From Rhizobium sp. NLR16a (GTDB lineage: Bacteria; Pseudomonadota; Alphaproteobacteria; Rhizobiales; Rhizobiaceae): DNA of 64,000 nucleotides. The notes under the pieces are model-generated. The model was not told the DNA's origin. It worked only from the letters and a program-made list of their open reading frames with translations, and searched no databases. The stretch lies in NCBI RefSeq assembly GCF_017948245.1, contig NZ_CP072865.1, positions 3,869,501-3,933,500 on the forward strand, read 5' to 3'. The translations under genes were made by a program, and so were the position numbers. Positions 8,598 through 17,087 of the stretch are shown one piece after another; within the stretch, counting starts at the first letter, position 1; each line of letters starts with the position of its first letter.

Positions 8598-9647
8598 ATG
8601 AGGACGACACGCCATCTGGTGGCGCTGCTGCTTGCGGCCGCCCTCATGCCGTCGCCGGTCTTTGCGGCCGGCGCGCCGTGTTATCGCGGCATCAATCTTT
8701 CCGGCGGCGAATATAGCGAGCGCGGCGCCATCTACGGCACGAACTACATCTATCCGAGCGAGCAGACGATCCGCTATTTCGCCAAGAAGGGCATGACGAT
8801 CATTCGGCTGCCCTTCCGCTGGGAGCGGCTGCAGCCGGCGCTAGGCGGGCGGCTGGACGAGGACGAATTCAAGCGGATCAAGGATACGGTCGGCCTGATC
8901 CGAAAGCAGGGCATGGCCGTTCTGCTCGACCCGCATAATTTCGGCTATTACGATAAGGCGCAGATCGGCACCCCGCCGGCGACGGACGCCGCATTCGCCG
9001 ACTTCTGGGCAAGGCTCGCGGTCGAATTCGCCAATCAGGACGGCGTTCTCTTCGGCCTGATGAACGAGCCGCACGACATCAAGGCCACCGACTGGCTCGA
9101 TGCCGCCAACGCGGCGATCCGCGCCATCCGCGCCGTCGGCGCTCGCAACCTTATCCTCGTGCCAGGCACCGCCTGGAGCGGCGCTCACAGCTGGGAGGAG
9201 GATGTGATCGGCGGCGCCAACGCTACGGTGATGCTCGGCGTGCGCGATCCGCTCGATTTCTACGCTTACGAGGTCCACCAATATCTCGACGTCGATTCGT
9301 CGGGAACCCATGCCACCTGCGAAGGCGCCGCCACCGCGGTCGAGGCCATCGCCGGCGTCACCGCCTGGCTGAAGCGGAACCATAAACGCGGCTTTCTCGG
9401 CGAATTCGGCGGCTCCGCCGATAAGGACTGCATGAGCGGCCTGACCAAGATCTACGCGACCATGTCCGACAATAGCGATGTCTGGCTCGGCTGGTCCTAT
9501 TGGGCGGCGGGCGAATGGTGGCCGGCGGACGAACCTTTCAACGTTCAGCCGGGCAAGGGCCCCGAGCGACCGCAGATGCGGCTTCTCGCCGCGTCGGCGA
9601 AAGCGGACGCCGGCGCCTGCACCGCCGTCAAGCCTGCGGGGAACTGA
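8598..9647 (+). CDS. Secreted GH5 family glycoside hydrolase (cellulase-like)
   Basis: This 349-residue protein starts with a signal peptide (MRTTRHLVALLLAAALMPSPVFA). The TIM-barrel landmarks of GH5 are present: GINLSGGE near the mature N-terminus, RLPFRWERLQP, the acid/base Glu157 in LMNEPHD, and the nucleophile Glu269 in GFLGEFGG, with Trp/Tyr residues (WLGWSYWAAG) lining the site. GH5 enzymes cut beta-1,4-glucans and related polymers, so it may trim the locus polysaccharide or plant cellulose. ATG 8598 has GAGGA upstream; an ATG at 8565 would extend the leader. It is followed after 2 bases by the ExoQ-like gene, so they form an operon. Confidence 0.9.
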   Translation: MRTTRHLVALLLAAALMPSPVFAAGAPCYRGINLSGGEYSERGAIYGTNYIYPSEQTIRYFAKKGMTIIRLPFRWERLQPALGGRLDEDEFKRIKDTVGLIRKQGMAVLLDPHNFGYYDKAQIGTPPATDAAFADFWARLAVEFANQDGVLFGLMNEPHDIKATDWLDAANAAIRAIRAVGARNLILVPGTAWSGAHSWEEDVIGGANATVMLGVRDPLDFYAYEVHQYLDVDSSGTHATCEGAATAVEAIAGVTAWLKRNHKRGFLGEFGGSADKDCMSGLTKIYATMSDNSDVWLGWSYWAAGEWWPADEPFNVQPGKGPERPQMRLLAASAKADAGACTAVKPAGN

Positions 9648-9649
9648 CC

Positions 9650-10930
9650 GTGGCGACAGTCGATCAGAAGGCAGCGACTTTCACCGTGGCGGGCAACCGC
9701 ATCGAGGCGGCCGGGGGGACGTCGCGCATCGACCATCCAGTGCTCTGGCTCGGCCTGCTTTCGATGCTCTATAACGGCATTCTCGCCTTCATCAACCACA
9801 ACATCATGCCGCTGTCGATGACGCATGTCGCCGCCAGCGAAGGCCTGATTCTGGCAAGCGCAATCATCTACATCCTTCATAAGGGGATCTACGAGACGGA
9901 TCTGCCGGCCTTCCTGTTCCTGCTGTTCACGCTTGTCGTGACCATCTATGTCAGCGTGCTCAATCGCATGCCGTTCGTCGATCATTTCCGCAACGTGCTG
10001 ATCATCTTCTGCTTTACCGGCCTCGGCGGCTGGAGCAACGAGAGAACGATGAAGCTGGCCTTCCGCTGGGCAAGCCTTACGGTGCTGATCTTCCTGATCT
10101 TCGAGATCGTCAGCGTGCCCTTCTATGTCAGCATCGTGCATCCGTCCGATTATTTCGCCAATACGCGCGGGCTGCTGCCGCTGAGCTACAACACGACAGG
10201 CCTGTTCCAGAACGCGCTGGGCTTTCCCGAGCGATTTTCCTTCGGCATCATCGACCATCGCTCGTCGTCGATCTTCCTCGAACAGGTGTCGCTTGCCAAT
10301 TTTTGCGGCGTGATCGCGATCTACCTGATTTCCATGTGGGAAAGACTGGGGCGCTGGGACCGGCTGCTCTTCATCAGCACGGCGGTGCTGATCCTGGTGA
10401 CGAACGACACGCGCACAATGCTGATCTTCTGTTTTGCCTGCATCGTCGGCTATTTCGTCTTTCCGAAGATCCCGCGGAATCTCAATCTGGCGCTGATGCC
10501 GCTGATCGTCGCCGCGGGCTTCATCGTCTATACCCTCAAACCGAATGCGACGGGTGACAATTTCACCGGCCGCATCAACCTGACGATGAAGAAGATCATG
10601 GAGCTCGATCCGCTCGCCGTTCTCGGGCTTTCGGTCGACAGGGTCGCCGAGTTCGCCGACAGCGGCTACGTCTATCTGATCTACGCGGCGACGATCTTCG
10701 GCGTCGTCGCCCTCTGGCTGTTCGTCTGCCTGTTCCCTGCCGGCCGTACGGCGGCGCAGCGGCGTTGCGCCCATTCACTTTCTCTTTTCATTTTTCTGAA
10801 TATGATGATCGGGGGCACCGCCGTTTTCTCGATGAAGATTGCCGGCCTCTTGTGGTTCGTCGTCGGATATATGCGCTTCCACGACAGCCCGCGCATCCGG
10901 CAGGGTCGTGCGGCAGATGTACTGAGTTGA
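9650..10930 (+). CDS. ExoQ/O-antigen ligase-like polysaccharide polymerase
   Basis: This 426-residue protein is almost entirely hydrophobic, with about ten predicted membrane helices and a larger extracytoplasmic loop containing the NDTRTM-type motif and SVDRVAEFADSGYVYL near the C-terminus, as in the Wzy/WaaL/ExoQ superfamily. Such proteins polymerise repeat units or ligate them on the periplasmic face. GTG 9650 starts two bases after the GH5 stop; an ORF extension upstream overlaps GH5 coding sequence and is Arg-rich, so it is not used. Assignment to polymerase rather than ligase rests on the ExoZ/ExoP-like neighbours. Confidence 0.78.
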   Translation: MATVDQKAATFTVAGNRIEAAGGTSRIDHPVLWLGLLSMLYNGILAFINHNIMPLSMTHVAASEGLILASAIIYILHKGIYETDLPAFLFLLFTLVVTIYVSVLNRMPFVDHFRNVLIIFCFTGLGGWSNERTMKLAFRWASLTVLIFLIFEIVSVPFYVSIVHPSDYFANTRGLLPLSYNTTGLFQNALGFPERFSFGIIDHRSSSIFLEQVSLANFCGVIAIYLISMWERLGRWDRLLFISTAVLILVTNDTRTMLIFCFACIVGYFVFPKIPRNLNLALMPLIVAAGFIVYTLKPNATGDNFTGRINLTMKKIMELDPLAVLGLSVDRVAEFADSGYVYLIYAATIFGVVALWLFVCLFPAGRTAAQRRCAHSLSLFIFLNMMIGGTAVFSMKIAGLLWFVVGYMRFHDSPRIRQGRAADVLS

Positions 10931-10984
10931 CCGCAGCGGCACGGTGGAAACCGGCGTCCGCGAGCTCGAGGAGCAAGACATCAG

Positions 10985-12001
10985 ATGCTTGTCCAGCTTC
11001 AATATCTGCGCGCGGTTGCGGCGCTGATGGTCGTTTATTTCCATGCAATATTGCAGCTGGCCAAGGTCAATCCCGCCGTCGACGCCACGGCTTTTCTTTA
11101 TGGCGAAACCGGCGTCGACATCTTCTTCGTGCTCAGCGGCTTCGTGATGTGGCTGACGACGAGCGGGCGGGCGATCCGCCCCATCGATTTCGCCCGCCGC
11201 CGCATCAGGAGGATCGTCCCGCTCTACTGGCTGGCAACCTTGTTTTCGGCTGTCGTGGCGCTTGCTGCCCCCTCACTGCTCAAATCCACGGTGTTCGACC
11301 TTCCGCATCTCATTGCCTCGCTGCTGTTCCTGCCATGGGCCAATGCCGCCGATCCCGGCACGATCACCCCCGTTGTCGTGCCGGGCTGGACGCTGAATTA
11401 CGAAATGTTCTTCTATTTCGTGTTTGCACTGCTGCTGCCGCTCTCGGAAACCCGCCGGATTCCGGTGATGTTTGCCGTCTTTGCCGTCATCCTGATTGCC
11501 TGCCGGCTGCTTCCGGAATCAACGGCCACCCGGTTCTACGGCGAGCCGATCATGCTGGAATTTCTTGCCGGCGTCGTGCTCGGCTGGCTTTACCGGCAGA
11601 AGGTGCTTCTGCCGAACCGCTGGGCATGGGCGGCACTGGCCACGGGTTTTGTGTTCCTCGTCGTCAACGAAGCGCTGATGCCGCCGGAGAGCCGGTTCTA
11701 CGCCTGGGGCATCCCGGCGATCTTCATCCTCTACGGCGCTGTTTCCATCGACTTTTCCCGTCTGCCGGTTCTGGGATGGCTGAACTATCTCGGCGACTGC
11801 TCCTACAGCATCTATATCACCCACGCCTTCACCCTCGCTTTCCTGAGGGTGGCTTCGGACCGCCTGCCGATCGGCATCCTGCAGCAACCGGTGCTCTTCG
11901 TGATCCTGGCGCTGGTGCTTTCGTCAATCGGCGGCGCAATCGTCCATGAAATCACCACGCCGCGCCGGAAGGTGGCCGTGGCAGGCAGGCCGCCGGCCTA
12001 G
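10985..12001 (+). CDS. Acyltransferase 3 family protein (ExoZ-like exopolysaccharide acetyltransferase)
   Basis: This 338-residue integral membrane protein opens with the acyltransferase-3 signature: LQYLRAVAALMVVYFHA with the conserved His20, then ETGVDIFFVLSGFVMWLT, RRRIRRIVPLYWL, and a late SYSIYITHAF motif. About ten membrane helices are visible. ExoZ acetylates the succinoglycan repeat unit in the cytoplasmic membrane; the substrate of this relative is not known. ATG 10985 lies 54 bases after the ExoQ-like stop and probably belongs to the same transcript. The last residues are basic and cytoplasmic. Confidence 0.85.
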   Translation: MLVQLQYLRAVAALMVVYFHAILQLAKVNPAVDATAFLYGETGVDIFFVLSGFVMWLTTSGRAIRPIDFARRRIRRIVPLYWLATLFSAVVALAAPSLLKSTVFDLPHLIASLLFLPWANAADPGTITPVVVPGWTLNYEMFFYFVFALLLPLSETRRIPVMFAVFAVILIACRLLPESTATRFYGEPIMLEFLAGVVLGWLYRQKVLLPNRWAWAALATGFVFLVVNEALMPPESRFYAWGIPAIFILYGAVSIDFSRLPVLGWLNYLGDCSYSIYITHAFTLAFLRVASDRLPIGILQQPVLFVILALVLSSIGGAIVHEITTPRRKVAVAGRPPA

Positions 12002-12313
12002 ATGTGAACCTTCGGATTCAATTTCCGCCCTTCACATGCTTGGTTTCCCGCCTCTCGATGTCGCATATTGCTCATCAGCTTTCAGCGACATGCTTTAATT
12101 TCATCCACTGAAGGCGAGAATACACATCCGGACGGCGCTGGCGGTGCGGCGTTGAGCGACTTCTCCTAAGCCGATACGGCCATGAGAGAACTTGCTGGAA
12201 CGTGATGGTTTATCTTGCAATTTGTCGCATGAATGAAAGTGCGCCGGCCTATTCGCGGCACGGGCTTTGATTTAAGCACGGGCTGCGGCCTCCAAGAGGG
12301 AAGAGGGAGAGAC
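12002..12313. other. Intergenic region between the acyltransferase and purU
   Basis: No gene is supported here. ATGTGAA (12002-12008) and TTCACAT (12031-12037) could pair just after the acyltransferase stop, but no T-run follows. Two copies of GCACGGGCT (12258-12266 and 12276-12284) lie 18 bases apart shortly before purU and may be a regulator site or chance. I cannot recognise a folate riboswitch. Confidence 0.4.
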
Positions 12314-13198
12314 ATGAGAAGCTATGTATTGACGGTATCCTGCAAATCGACGCGCGGCATCGTTGCGGCGATTTCGAGCTATCTGGCCGACAAAGGCTGC
12401 AACATCATCGACTCCAGCCAGTTCGACGACCTCGATACCGGCAGGTTCTTCATGCGCGTCAGCTTCATTTCGGAAGAGGGACTGTCGGGCTCCGCCATCA
12501 GCGCCGATTTTGCCGCCGTCGCCGCGCCCTTCGAGATGGATTACGACTTCCACGACAGCGAGAGCCGCATGAAGGTGCTGCTGATGGTGTCGCGTTTCGG
12601 CCATTGTCTCAACGACCTGCTCTACCGCTGGAAGATCGGGGCGCTGCCGATCGACATCGTCGGCGTCGTCTCCAACCATTTCGATTACCAGAAGGTCGTC
12701 GTCAACCACGACATCCCCTTCCACCACATCAAGGTGACGAAGGAGAACAAGCCGCAGGCCGAGGCCCAGCTCGTCGATCTCGTCGAGCAGACCGGCACCG
12801 AGCTGATCGTGCTCGCCCGCTACATGCAGGTCCTCTCCGATCAGCTTTGCAAGCAGATGTCGGGCAGGATCATCAACATCCACCATTCCTTCCTGCCGAG
12901 CTTCAAGGGCGCCAACCCTTACAAGCAGGCCTATCAGCGCGGCGTCAAGCTGATCGGCGCCACCGCCCATTACGTCACCGCCGATCTCGACGAAGGCCCG
13001 ATCATCGAGCAGGACACCGCCCGCATCACCCATGCGCAGTCGCCCGACGACTATGTCTCGATCGGCCGCGACGTCGAAAGCCAGGTGCTGGCCCGCGCTA
13101 TCCACGCCCATATCCATCATCGCACCTTCATCAACGGCAACCGCACCGTCGTCTTCCCGGCCAGCCCCGGAAGCTACGCCTCCGAACGCATGGGGTGA
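12314..13198 (+). CDS. purU: Formyltetrahydrofolate deformylase
   Basis: This 294-residue enzyme hydrolyses 10-formyl-THF to formate and THF, balancing one-carbon units and feeding formate to purine synthesis. An N-terminal ACT domain (residues 1-80, VLTVSCKSTRGIVAAISSYLADKGCNI) is followed by a formyl-transferase fold with the family triad Asn188, His190 and Asp226 (INIHHSFLPSF and DLDEGPII). The length matches the family (280-295). ATG 12314 follows AGAGGGAGAGAC; an in-frame ATG at 12233 would give a non-conserved lead. It appears to be transcribed alone, with the aminotransferase fusion starting 119 bases downstream. Confidence 0.96.
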   Translation: MRSYVLTVSCKSTRGIVAAISSYLADKGCNIIDSSQFDDLDTGRFFMRVSFISEEGLSGSAISADFAAVAAPFEMDYDFHDSESRMKVLLMVSRFGHCLNDLLYRWKIGALPIDIVGVVSNHFDYQKVVVNHDIPFHHIKVTKENKPQAEAQLVDLVEQTGTELIVLARYMQVLSDQLCKQMSGRIINIHHSFLPSFKGANPYKQAYQRGVKLIGATAHYVTADLDEGPIIEQDTARITHAQSPDDYVSIGRDVESQVLARAIHAHIHHRTFINGNRTVVFPASPGSYASERMG

Positions 13199-13317
13199 GT
13201 CGGCCGAGGCCGCGCATCTCTTTTGCCGGCAGACAACAATCTCCCGTTGCCTGCCAGCGGCAAGTATTTGATTATCGCGCTTAAGGGGTAATCGAATCAT
13301 GCTGCGGGAGGGGTGTC

Positions 13318-16245
13318 ATGACCGACGAGGCGCTTGTGGATCGCATGACGCTGCCGCGTCCCGACGTCACCGTTGCTGACGCGGAAGAGATCCTTCTTGC
13401 CCATTACAGCCTGTCCGGCACGCTCGCCGAACTCGGCAGCCAGCAGGATCGGAACTACCGCGTCGACAGCGATCGTGGGCGATACGTCCTGAAGATCTGC
13501 CATGCCGCCTACGAGGCCCGCGAGCTCGAGGCGCAAAATGCCGCGCTCCATCATCTCAAGCGCCAGCAGGACGCGCCACGCGTTCCGAAGGTGATCGCCA
13601 CGAATGATGGGCGGGAAATTATCGTCCTTACCGTGCGCGGGCGGGGCTATCAGGTCCGGTTGCTGGAATATCTGGAAGGCCAGGGACTGACGGAGATGAG
13701 ATATCTGGCGCCGGCTTCCGTCGCGGCGCTTGGCGCGCTCTGCGCGAGGCTGGCGCAGGCGCTTGCCGATTTCGACCATCCCGGCCTCGACCGCAGCCTG
13801 CAGTGGGATTTGCGACGCGCCGGGCCTGTCGCCGTACAGCTGCTGTCCGCCATCACCGACAGCGCTGCCCGTGACCGGATTGCCAAAACCATGGTGACGG
13901 CCGTTCGCCGCATCCAGCCCCTGGCGCCGTCGCTTCGGCTCCAGGCGGTCCATCACGACGTCACCGGCGACAATGTCGTCGGCCATCGCGACGCCCATGG
14001 CCACACGATCCCCGACGGGGTGATCGATTTCGGCGACATCATCCGCGGCTGGCTGGTCGGCGACCTCGCCGTCACCTGCGCTTCGCTGCTGCATCAGGCG
14101 AATGGCGATCCCTTTCACATCCTGCCCGCCGTCACCGCCTATCAGGCGATCTATCCGCTGAGCGACGAGGAGCTGAAGGCGCTCTGGCCGCTGATCGTCG
14201 CGCGCGCGGTCATCCTCGTTGCCAGCAGCGAACAGCAGATGTCGATCGATCCCGATAATGATTATGTCCGTGGCAATCTCGACCGCGAGCGGGCGATCTT
14301 CGATACGGTGATGTCGGTTCCGTTCGAACTCATGGAAGCTGCGATCCTCAAGGCGGCCGGCGCGGATGTCGCCGCTCCGCCGCCATCGGCATGGCTGCCC
14401 TTGCTGCCCGATATCGATCCCGTCACGATCGCCTATGTCGACCTTGGCGTGCGGAGCGCGCATTTTTCCGCCGGCAACTGGCTGAGCGCCGATATGGACT
14501 GGCGGCTGCTTGCCCGGGCCGCAAGCGAAAACGGCACGGCGGCGACGCGCTATGGTGAATATCGGCTTTCCCGCGCTGCCCTTGGAAACGCGAGGGCACA
14601 GGCGACCTTCGCCCTGCATGTCGACATCTGCCTTGCCGCAGGAAGTGCGGTCGCAGCGCCCTTTGCCGGCCGTATCGGCTGGAAGGACCAGCATCTGACA
14701 CTGACGGACGACAGCACGACCCTGCATCTCGACGGACTCGACCCTTTGGTCGAGAATGGCGCCGTGCTTGCCGCTGGCGATCCGCTTGGTTCTGTTTTCG
14801 GTGAAGTGTCGTCACTTGGCGGCCTGCGCCTCCAACTCTGCAGCATCGCGGGTCTTGAACCCCCGCTCTTTGCCATGCCGCGCGAGGCGGCGGCCTGGTC
14901 GGTGCTCTGCCCTTCGCCTTCATCCCTTCTCTGCCCGGGAGCGGATGCGCCGCAACCGGAGACCGGAGAACTGCTCGCCAAGCGGCAGACCTATCTCGCA
15001 AGTGCGCAGAAGAACTATTATGCCGCGCCGCCGCAGATCGAGCGCGGCTGGAGGGAATATCTGTTCGATGTCGAGGGCCGCGCCTATCTCGACATGGTCA
15101 ACAATGTCACGATCCTCGGCCACGGGCATCCCAGGCTGGCGGCGGCAATCAGTGCCCAATGGCTGCGGCTCAATACGAATTCACGCTTCCACTATGCGGC
15201 GATTGCGGAGTTTTCCGAACGTCTCGCGGCGCTCGCGCCGGAGGGCCTCGACGCGGTCTTCCTCGTCAACAGCGGCTCTGAGGCGAACGATCTGGCGATT
15301 CGGCTGGCGCAGGCCCATAGCGGCGCCCGCAACATGCTCTGCCTGCTCGAAGCCTATCATGGCTGGTCGGCGGCGAGCGATGCCGTCTCCACGTCGATCG
15401 CCGACAATCCGCTGGCGCTGACCACCCGACCGGATTGGGTGCATGCGGCCGTTTCGCCGAATACCTATCGCGGCGCGTTTCGCGGACCCGACACAGCGGC
15501 GAGCTATCTGGCCGCCGTCAAGCCGACGCTCGCGACGATCGACGCCGGCGGCCAGGGCCTCGCCGGCTTCATCTGCGAATCGGTCTACGGCAATGCCGGC
15601 GGCATTCCGTTGCCGGAAGGGTATCTGAAGGAGATCTATACCGAGGTGCGCGCCCGCGGCGGGCTCTGCATCGCCGATGAGGTGCAGGTCGGTTACGGCC
15701 GGCTCGGCCATTATTTCTGGGGCTTCGAGCAGCAGGGGGTCGTGCCCGATATCATCACCATCGCCAAGGGCATGGGCAATGGCCACCCGCTCGGCGCCGT
15801 CATCACCAGACGGGAGATTGCGCAGTCGCTGGAGAAGGAGGGACCTTTCTTCTCCTCCACCGGCGGCAGCCCGGTCAGCTGCGTCGCCGGCATGACGGTG
15901 CTCGATATCATGGCTGAGGAGAAGCTGCAGGAAAATGCCCGCACGGTCGGCGATCATCTGAAGGCGCGGCTTGCCGCGCTGATCGACCGGCACGCGATCG
16001 CCGGCGCCGTCCATGGGATGGGCCTCTATCTCGGCCTGGAATTCGTCCGCGACAGAACGACGCTGGAGCCGGCGACGGAAGAGACGGCAGCGATCTGCGA
16101 CCGGCTTCTCGACCTCGGCATCATCATGCAGCCAACCGGCGATCACCAAAATGTGCTGAAGATCAAACCGCCGCTCTGCCTCAGTCTCGAAAGCGCGGAT
16201 TTCTTCGCAGACATGCTGGAAAAGGTGCTCCAGGAAGGCTGGTGA
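13318..16245 (+). CDS. Three-domain APH-kinase / M23-like / class III aminotransferase fusion
   Basis: This 975-residue protein joins three modules. Residues about 20-330 form an aminoglycoside-phosphotransferase-like kinase with the catalytic loop HHDVTGDN (Asp214) and IDFGD (Asp237, Asp240). Residues about 380-510 resemble the beta-sandwich of M23 peptidases (LHVDICLAAGSAVAAPFAGRI, then HLDGLDPLVENGAVLAAGDPLG), but the usual zinc His/HxH pattern is incomplete. Residues about 545-975 are a complete class III PLP aminotransferase with the PLP lysine Lys817 in IAKGMGNG. In animals separate relatives (a hydroxylysine kinase and AGXT2L phospholyases) act in sequence on hydroxylysine or phosphoethanolamine, so this protein may phosphorylate an amino alcohol and then eliminate phosphate. 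Start ATG 13318 has GGGAGGGG. Confidence 0.88.
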   Translation: MTDEALVDRMTLPRPDVTVADAEEILLAHYSLSGTLAELGSQQDRNYRVDSDRGRYVLKICHAAYEARELEAQNAALHHLKRQQDAPRVPKVIATNDGREIIVLTVRGRGYQVRLLEYLEGQGLTEMRYLAPASVAALGALCARLAQALADFDHPGLDRSLQWDLRRAGPVAVQLLSAITDSAARDRIAKTMVTAVRRIQPLAPSLRLQAVHHDVTGDNVVGHRDAHGHTIPDGVIDFGDIIRGWLVGDLAVTCASLLHQANGDPFHILPAVTAYQAIYPLSDEELKALWPLIVARAVILVASSEQQMSIDPDNDYVRGNLDRERAIFDTVMSVPFELMEAAILKAAGADVAAPPPSAWLPLLPDIDPVTIAYVDLGVRSAHFSAGNWLSADMDWRLLARAASENGTAATRYGEYRLSRAALGNARAQATFALHVDICLAAGSAVAAPFAGRIGWKDQHLTLTDDSTTLHLDGLDPLVENGAVLAAGDPLGSVFGEVSSLGGLRLQLCSIAGLEPPLFAMPREAAAWSVLCPSPSSLLCPGADAPQPETGELLAKRQTYLASAQKNYYAAPPQIERGWREYLFDVEGRAYLDMVNNVTILGHGHPRLAAAISAQWLRLNTNSRFHYAAIAEFSERLAALAPEGLDAVFLVNSGSEANDLAIRLAQAHSGARNMLCLLEAYHGWSAASDAVSTSIADNPLALTTRPDWVHAAVSPNTYRGAFRGPDTAASYLAAVKPTLATIDAGGQGLAGFICESVYGNAGGIPLPEGYLKEIYTEVRARGGLCIADEVQVGYGRLGHYFWGFEQQGVVPDIITIAKGMGNGHPLGAVITRREIAQSLEKEGPFFSSTGGSPVSCVAGMTVLDIMAEEKLQENARTVGDHLKARLAALIDRHAIAGAVHGMGLYLGLEFVRDRTTLEPATEETAAICDRLLDLGIIMQPTGDHQNVLKIKPPLCLSLESADFFADMLEKVLQEGW

Positions 16246-16592
16246 TCCATGCTTTCGGGCGTTAACCAAATCGGTCATTTCGAGGCATCTCGATTTTTAA
16301 CGACAAGGCCCATTGCCGGAATCAGACAGACTTCCTATTTCTGCTGCGGCGATCGAACGAGTTTCGATTCTGTCATGCGAATTTTACGAAGAGCTGATAT
16401 GTTTCTTTCTGTAAGTTCGGGCCAGGATGGAATGAATTTTTTCGGATCGTCGATATTTTGACACGTTTCGGAATATGTTTCCGACAGGCTGTCGGATAAT
16501 CTCTACTAAGTTAGTAGATATTGAACGCAGCCATCACCGGCCCCGGGCTCTTCCGGGACCATCGAGCGCAACGCCAACGAAAGGAACGAGAC
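16246..16592. other. Long AT-richer leader region with dense inverted repeats
   Basis: No protein gene is supported. Just after the fusion gene's stop a weak hairpin TCGAG/CTCGA (16280-16293) followed by five T could end that transcript. From 16468 onward the stretch holds several exact inverted repeats (listed separately) and, at 16539-16560, an imperfect stem formed by CCCGG and CCGGG. The region reads as the promoter and leader of the small-protein locus downstream. Confidence 0.5.
16468..16517. promoter_or_regulatory. Cluster of three exact inverted repeats upstream of the small-protein locus
   Basis: TCGGAA-N5-TTCCGA lies at 16468-16484. CCGACAG-G-CTGTCGG lies at 16481-16495 and CTACTAA-G-TTAGTAG at 16503-16517. 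The last two are perfect 15-base dyads with a single central G. They could be operators or, as RNA, six-pair hairpins with three-base loops. The sequences of the arms differ, so they are not one repeated operator. Confidence 0.55.
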
Positions 16593-16688
16593 ATGACAGA
16601 CATCGAAATTCTCGCCACTCTCCTTGGGCGATCTGTGCTTGGCAATGACCGTCCGGGCGCCCTCTCCCGCCCGAACTGTCGAATGTGA
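16593..16688 (+). CDS. Possible 31-residue leader or micro-protein
   Basis: A short frame MTDIEILATLLGRSVLGNDR... of 31 codons starts at ATG 16593, six bases after a good Shine-Dalgarno (AAGGAACGAG), and ends with TGA at 16686-16688. The stop lies inside a perfect 15-base dyad (16680-16694), and a GC-rich stem CGGGCG/CGCCCG (16654-16673) lies within the frame. It has no run of a single regulatory amino acid, so it is not a classical amino-acid attenuator. It may encode a micro-protein, or act as a translated leader for the 64-residue gene 78 bases downstream. No similarity is recognised. Confidence 0.35.
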   Translation: MTDIEILATLLGRSVLGNDRPGALSRPNCRM

Positions 16689-16694
16689 CATTCG
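16680..16694. promoter_or_regulatory. 15-bp dyad over the micro-ORF stop codon
   Basis: CGAATGT (16680-16686) and ACATTCG (16688-16694) are exact reverse complements around one central G. The element covers the stop of the 31-codon frame and is followed by TCCTCCTTTT. It shares the 7-1-7 layout with a central G seen in two dyads upstream. Confidence 0.45.
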
Positions 16695-16766
16695 TCCTCC
16701 TTTTAACGGTACCAGACAAGTCAATTCGCCATGGCTGCGCATGCCCGCGCGGCAGGAGTTCTATCT

Positions 16767-16961
16767 ATGAAGAAGCAAGTTATCGAATATGCAGGCGTTC
16801 CCGTCGGCATCGTTATCCCCGACGAAGATCGGCTGAAGTTCATCGCCGTGAAATTCCATGTCCACGACCTCGACGAGCAGCGGTTCGGTTCGCCCGACGA
16901 GGTGCGGCTGGCCATCCACGACCTGATGACCCGCCGTCATCCGAAGCCGCTTCATGCCTGA
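16767..16961 (+). CDS. Small conserved-looking hypothetical protein (64 residues)
   Basis: I do not recognise this protein. The 64 residues start MKKQVIEYAGVPVG, contain a compact alpha/beta pattern (VGIVIPDEDRLKFIAVKFHVHDLDEQRFGSPDEVRLAIHDLM) and end in a basic tail RRHPKPLHA. There is no signal peptide or membrane helix. ATG 16767 is chosen over one at 16731 because the extra residues are low-complexity Ala/Arg. Codon use looks normal for the genome. A strong terminator follows 41 bases after the stop and dyad-rich DNA precedes it, so it forms its own transcription unit, possibly with the 31-codon frame upstream. Confidence 0.65.
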   Translation: MKKQVIEYAGVPVGIVIPDEDRLKFIAVKFHVHDLDEQRFGSPDEVRLAIHDLMTRRHPKPLHA

Positions 16962-17002
16962 CGGCATGCGGCCGTTACCGACTTTCGCGGCTCTTCTGAT
17001 GT

Positions 17003-17037
17003 GACCGGTCCTGCCAAAAGGGCCGGTCTTGTTTTTT
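17003..17037 (+). terminator. Rho-independent terminator of the small-protein locus
   Basis: GACCGG (17003-17008) pairs with CCGGTC (17023-17028), extended by further G-C pairs inside, and is followed by TTGTTTTTT. It separates the 64-residue gene from the P1 peptidase. Confidence 0.85.
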
Positions 17038-17087
17038 GAGGGCAATTGCAGTCCTATCGGCCGGATCAGCGCCACCAGGATCAGCCC

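Noticed and set aside
12002..12313. Folate or other riboswitch before purU
   Set aside because: I could not find the conserved cores of known folate riboswitches; only a weak stem and a short direct repeat are present.
13228..13255. Terminator between purU and the fusion gene
   Set aside because: GGCAGACAAC and GTTGCCTGCC can pair with one G-T, but no T-run follows.
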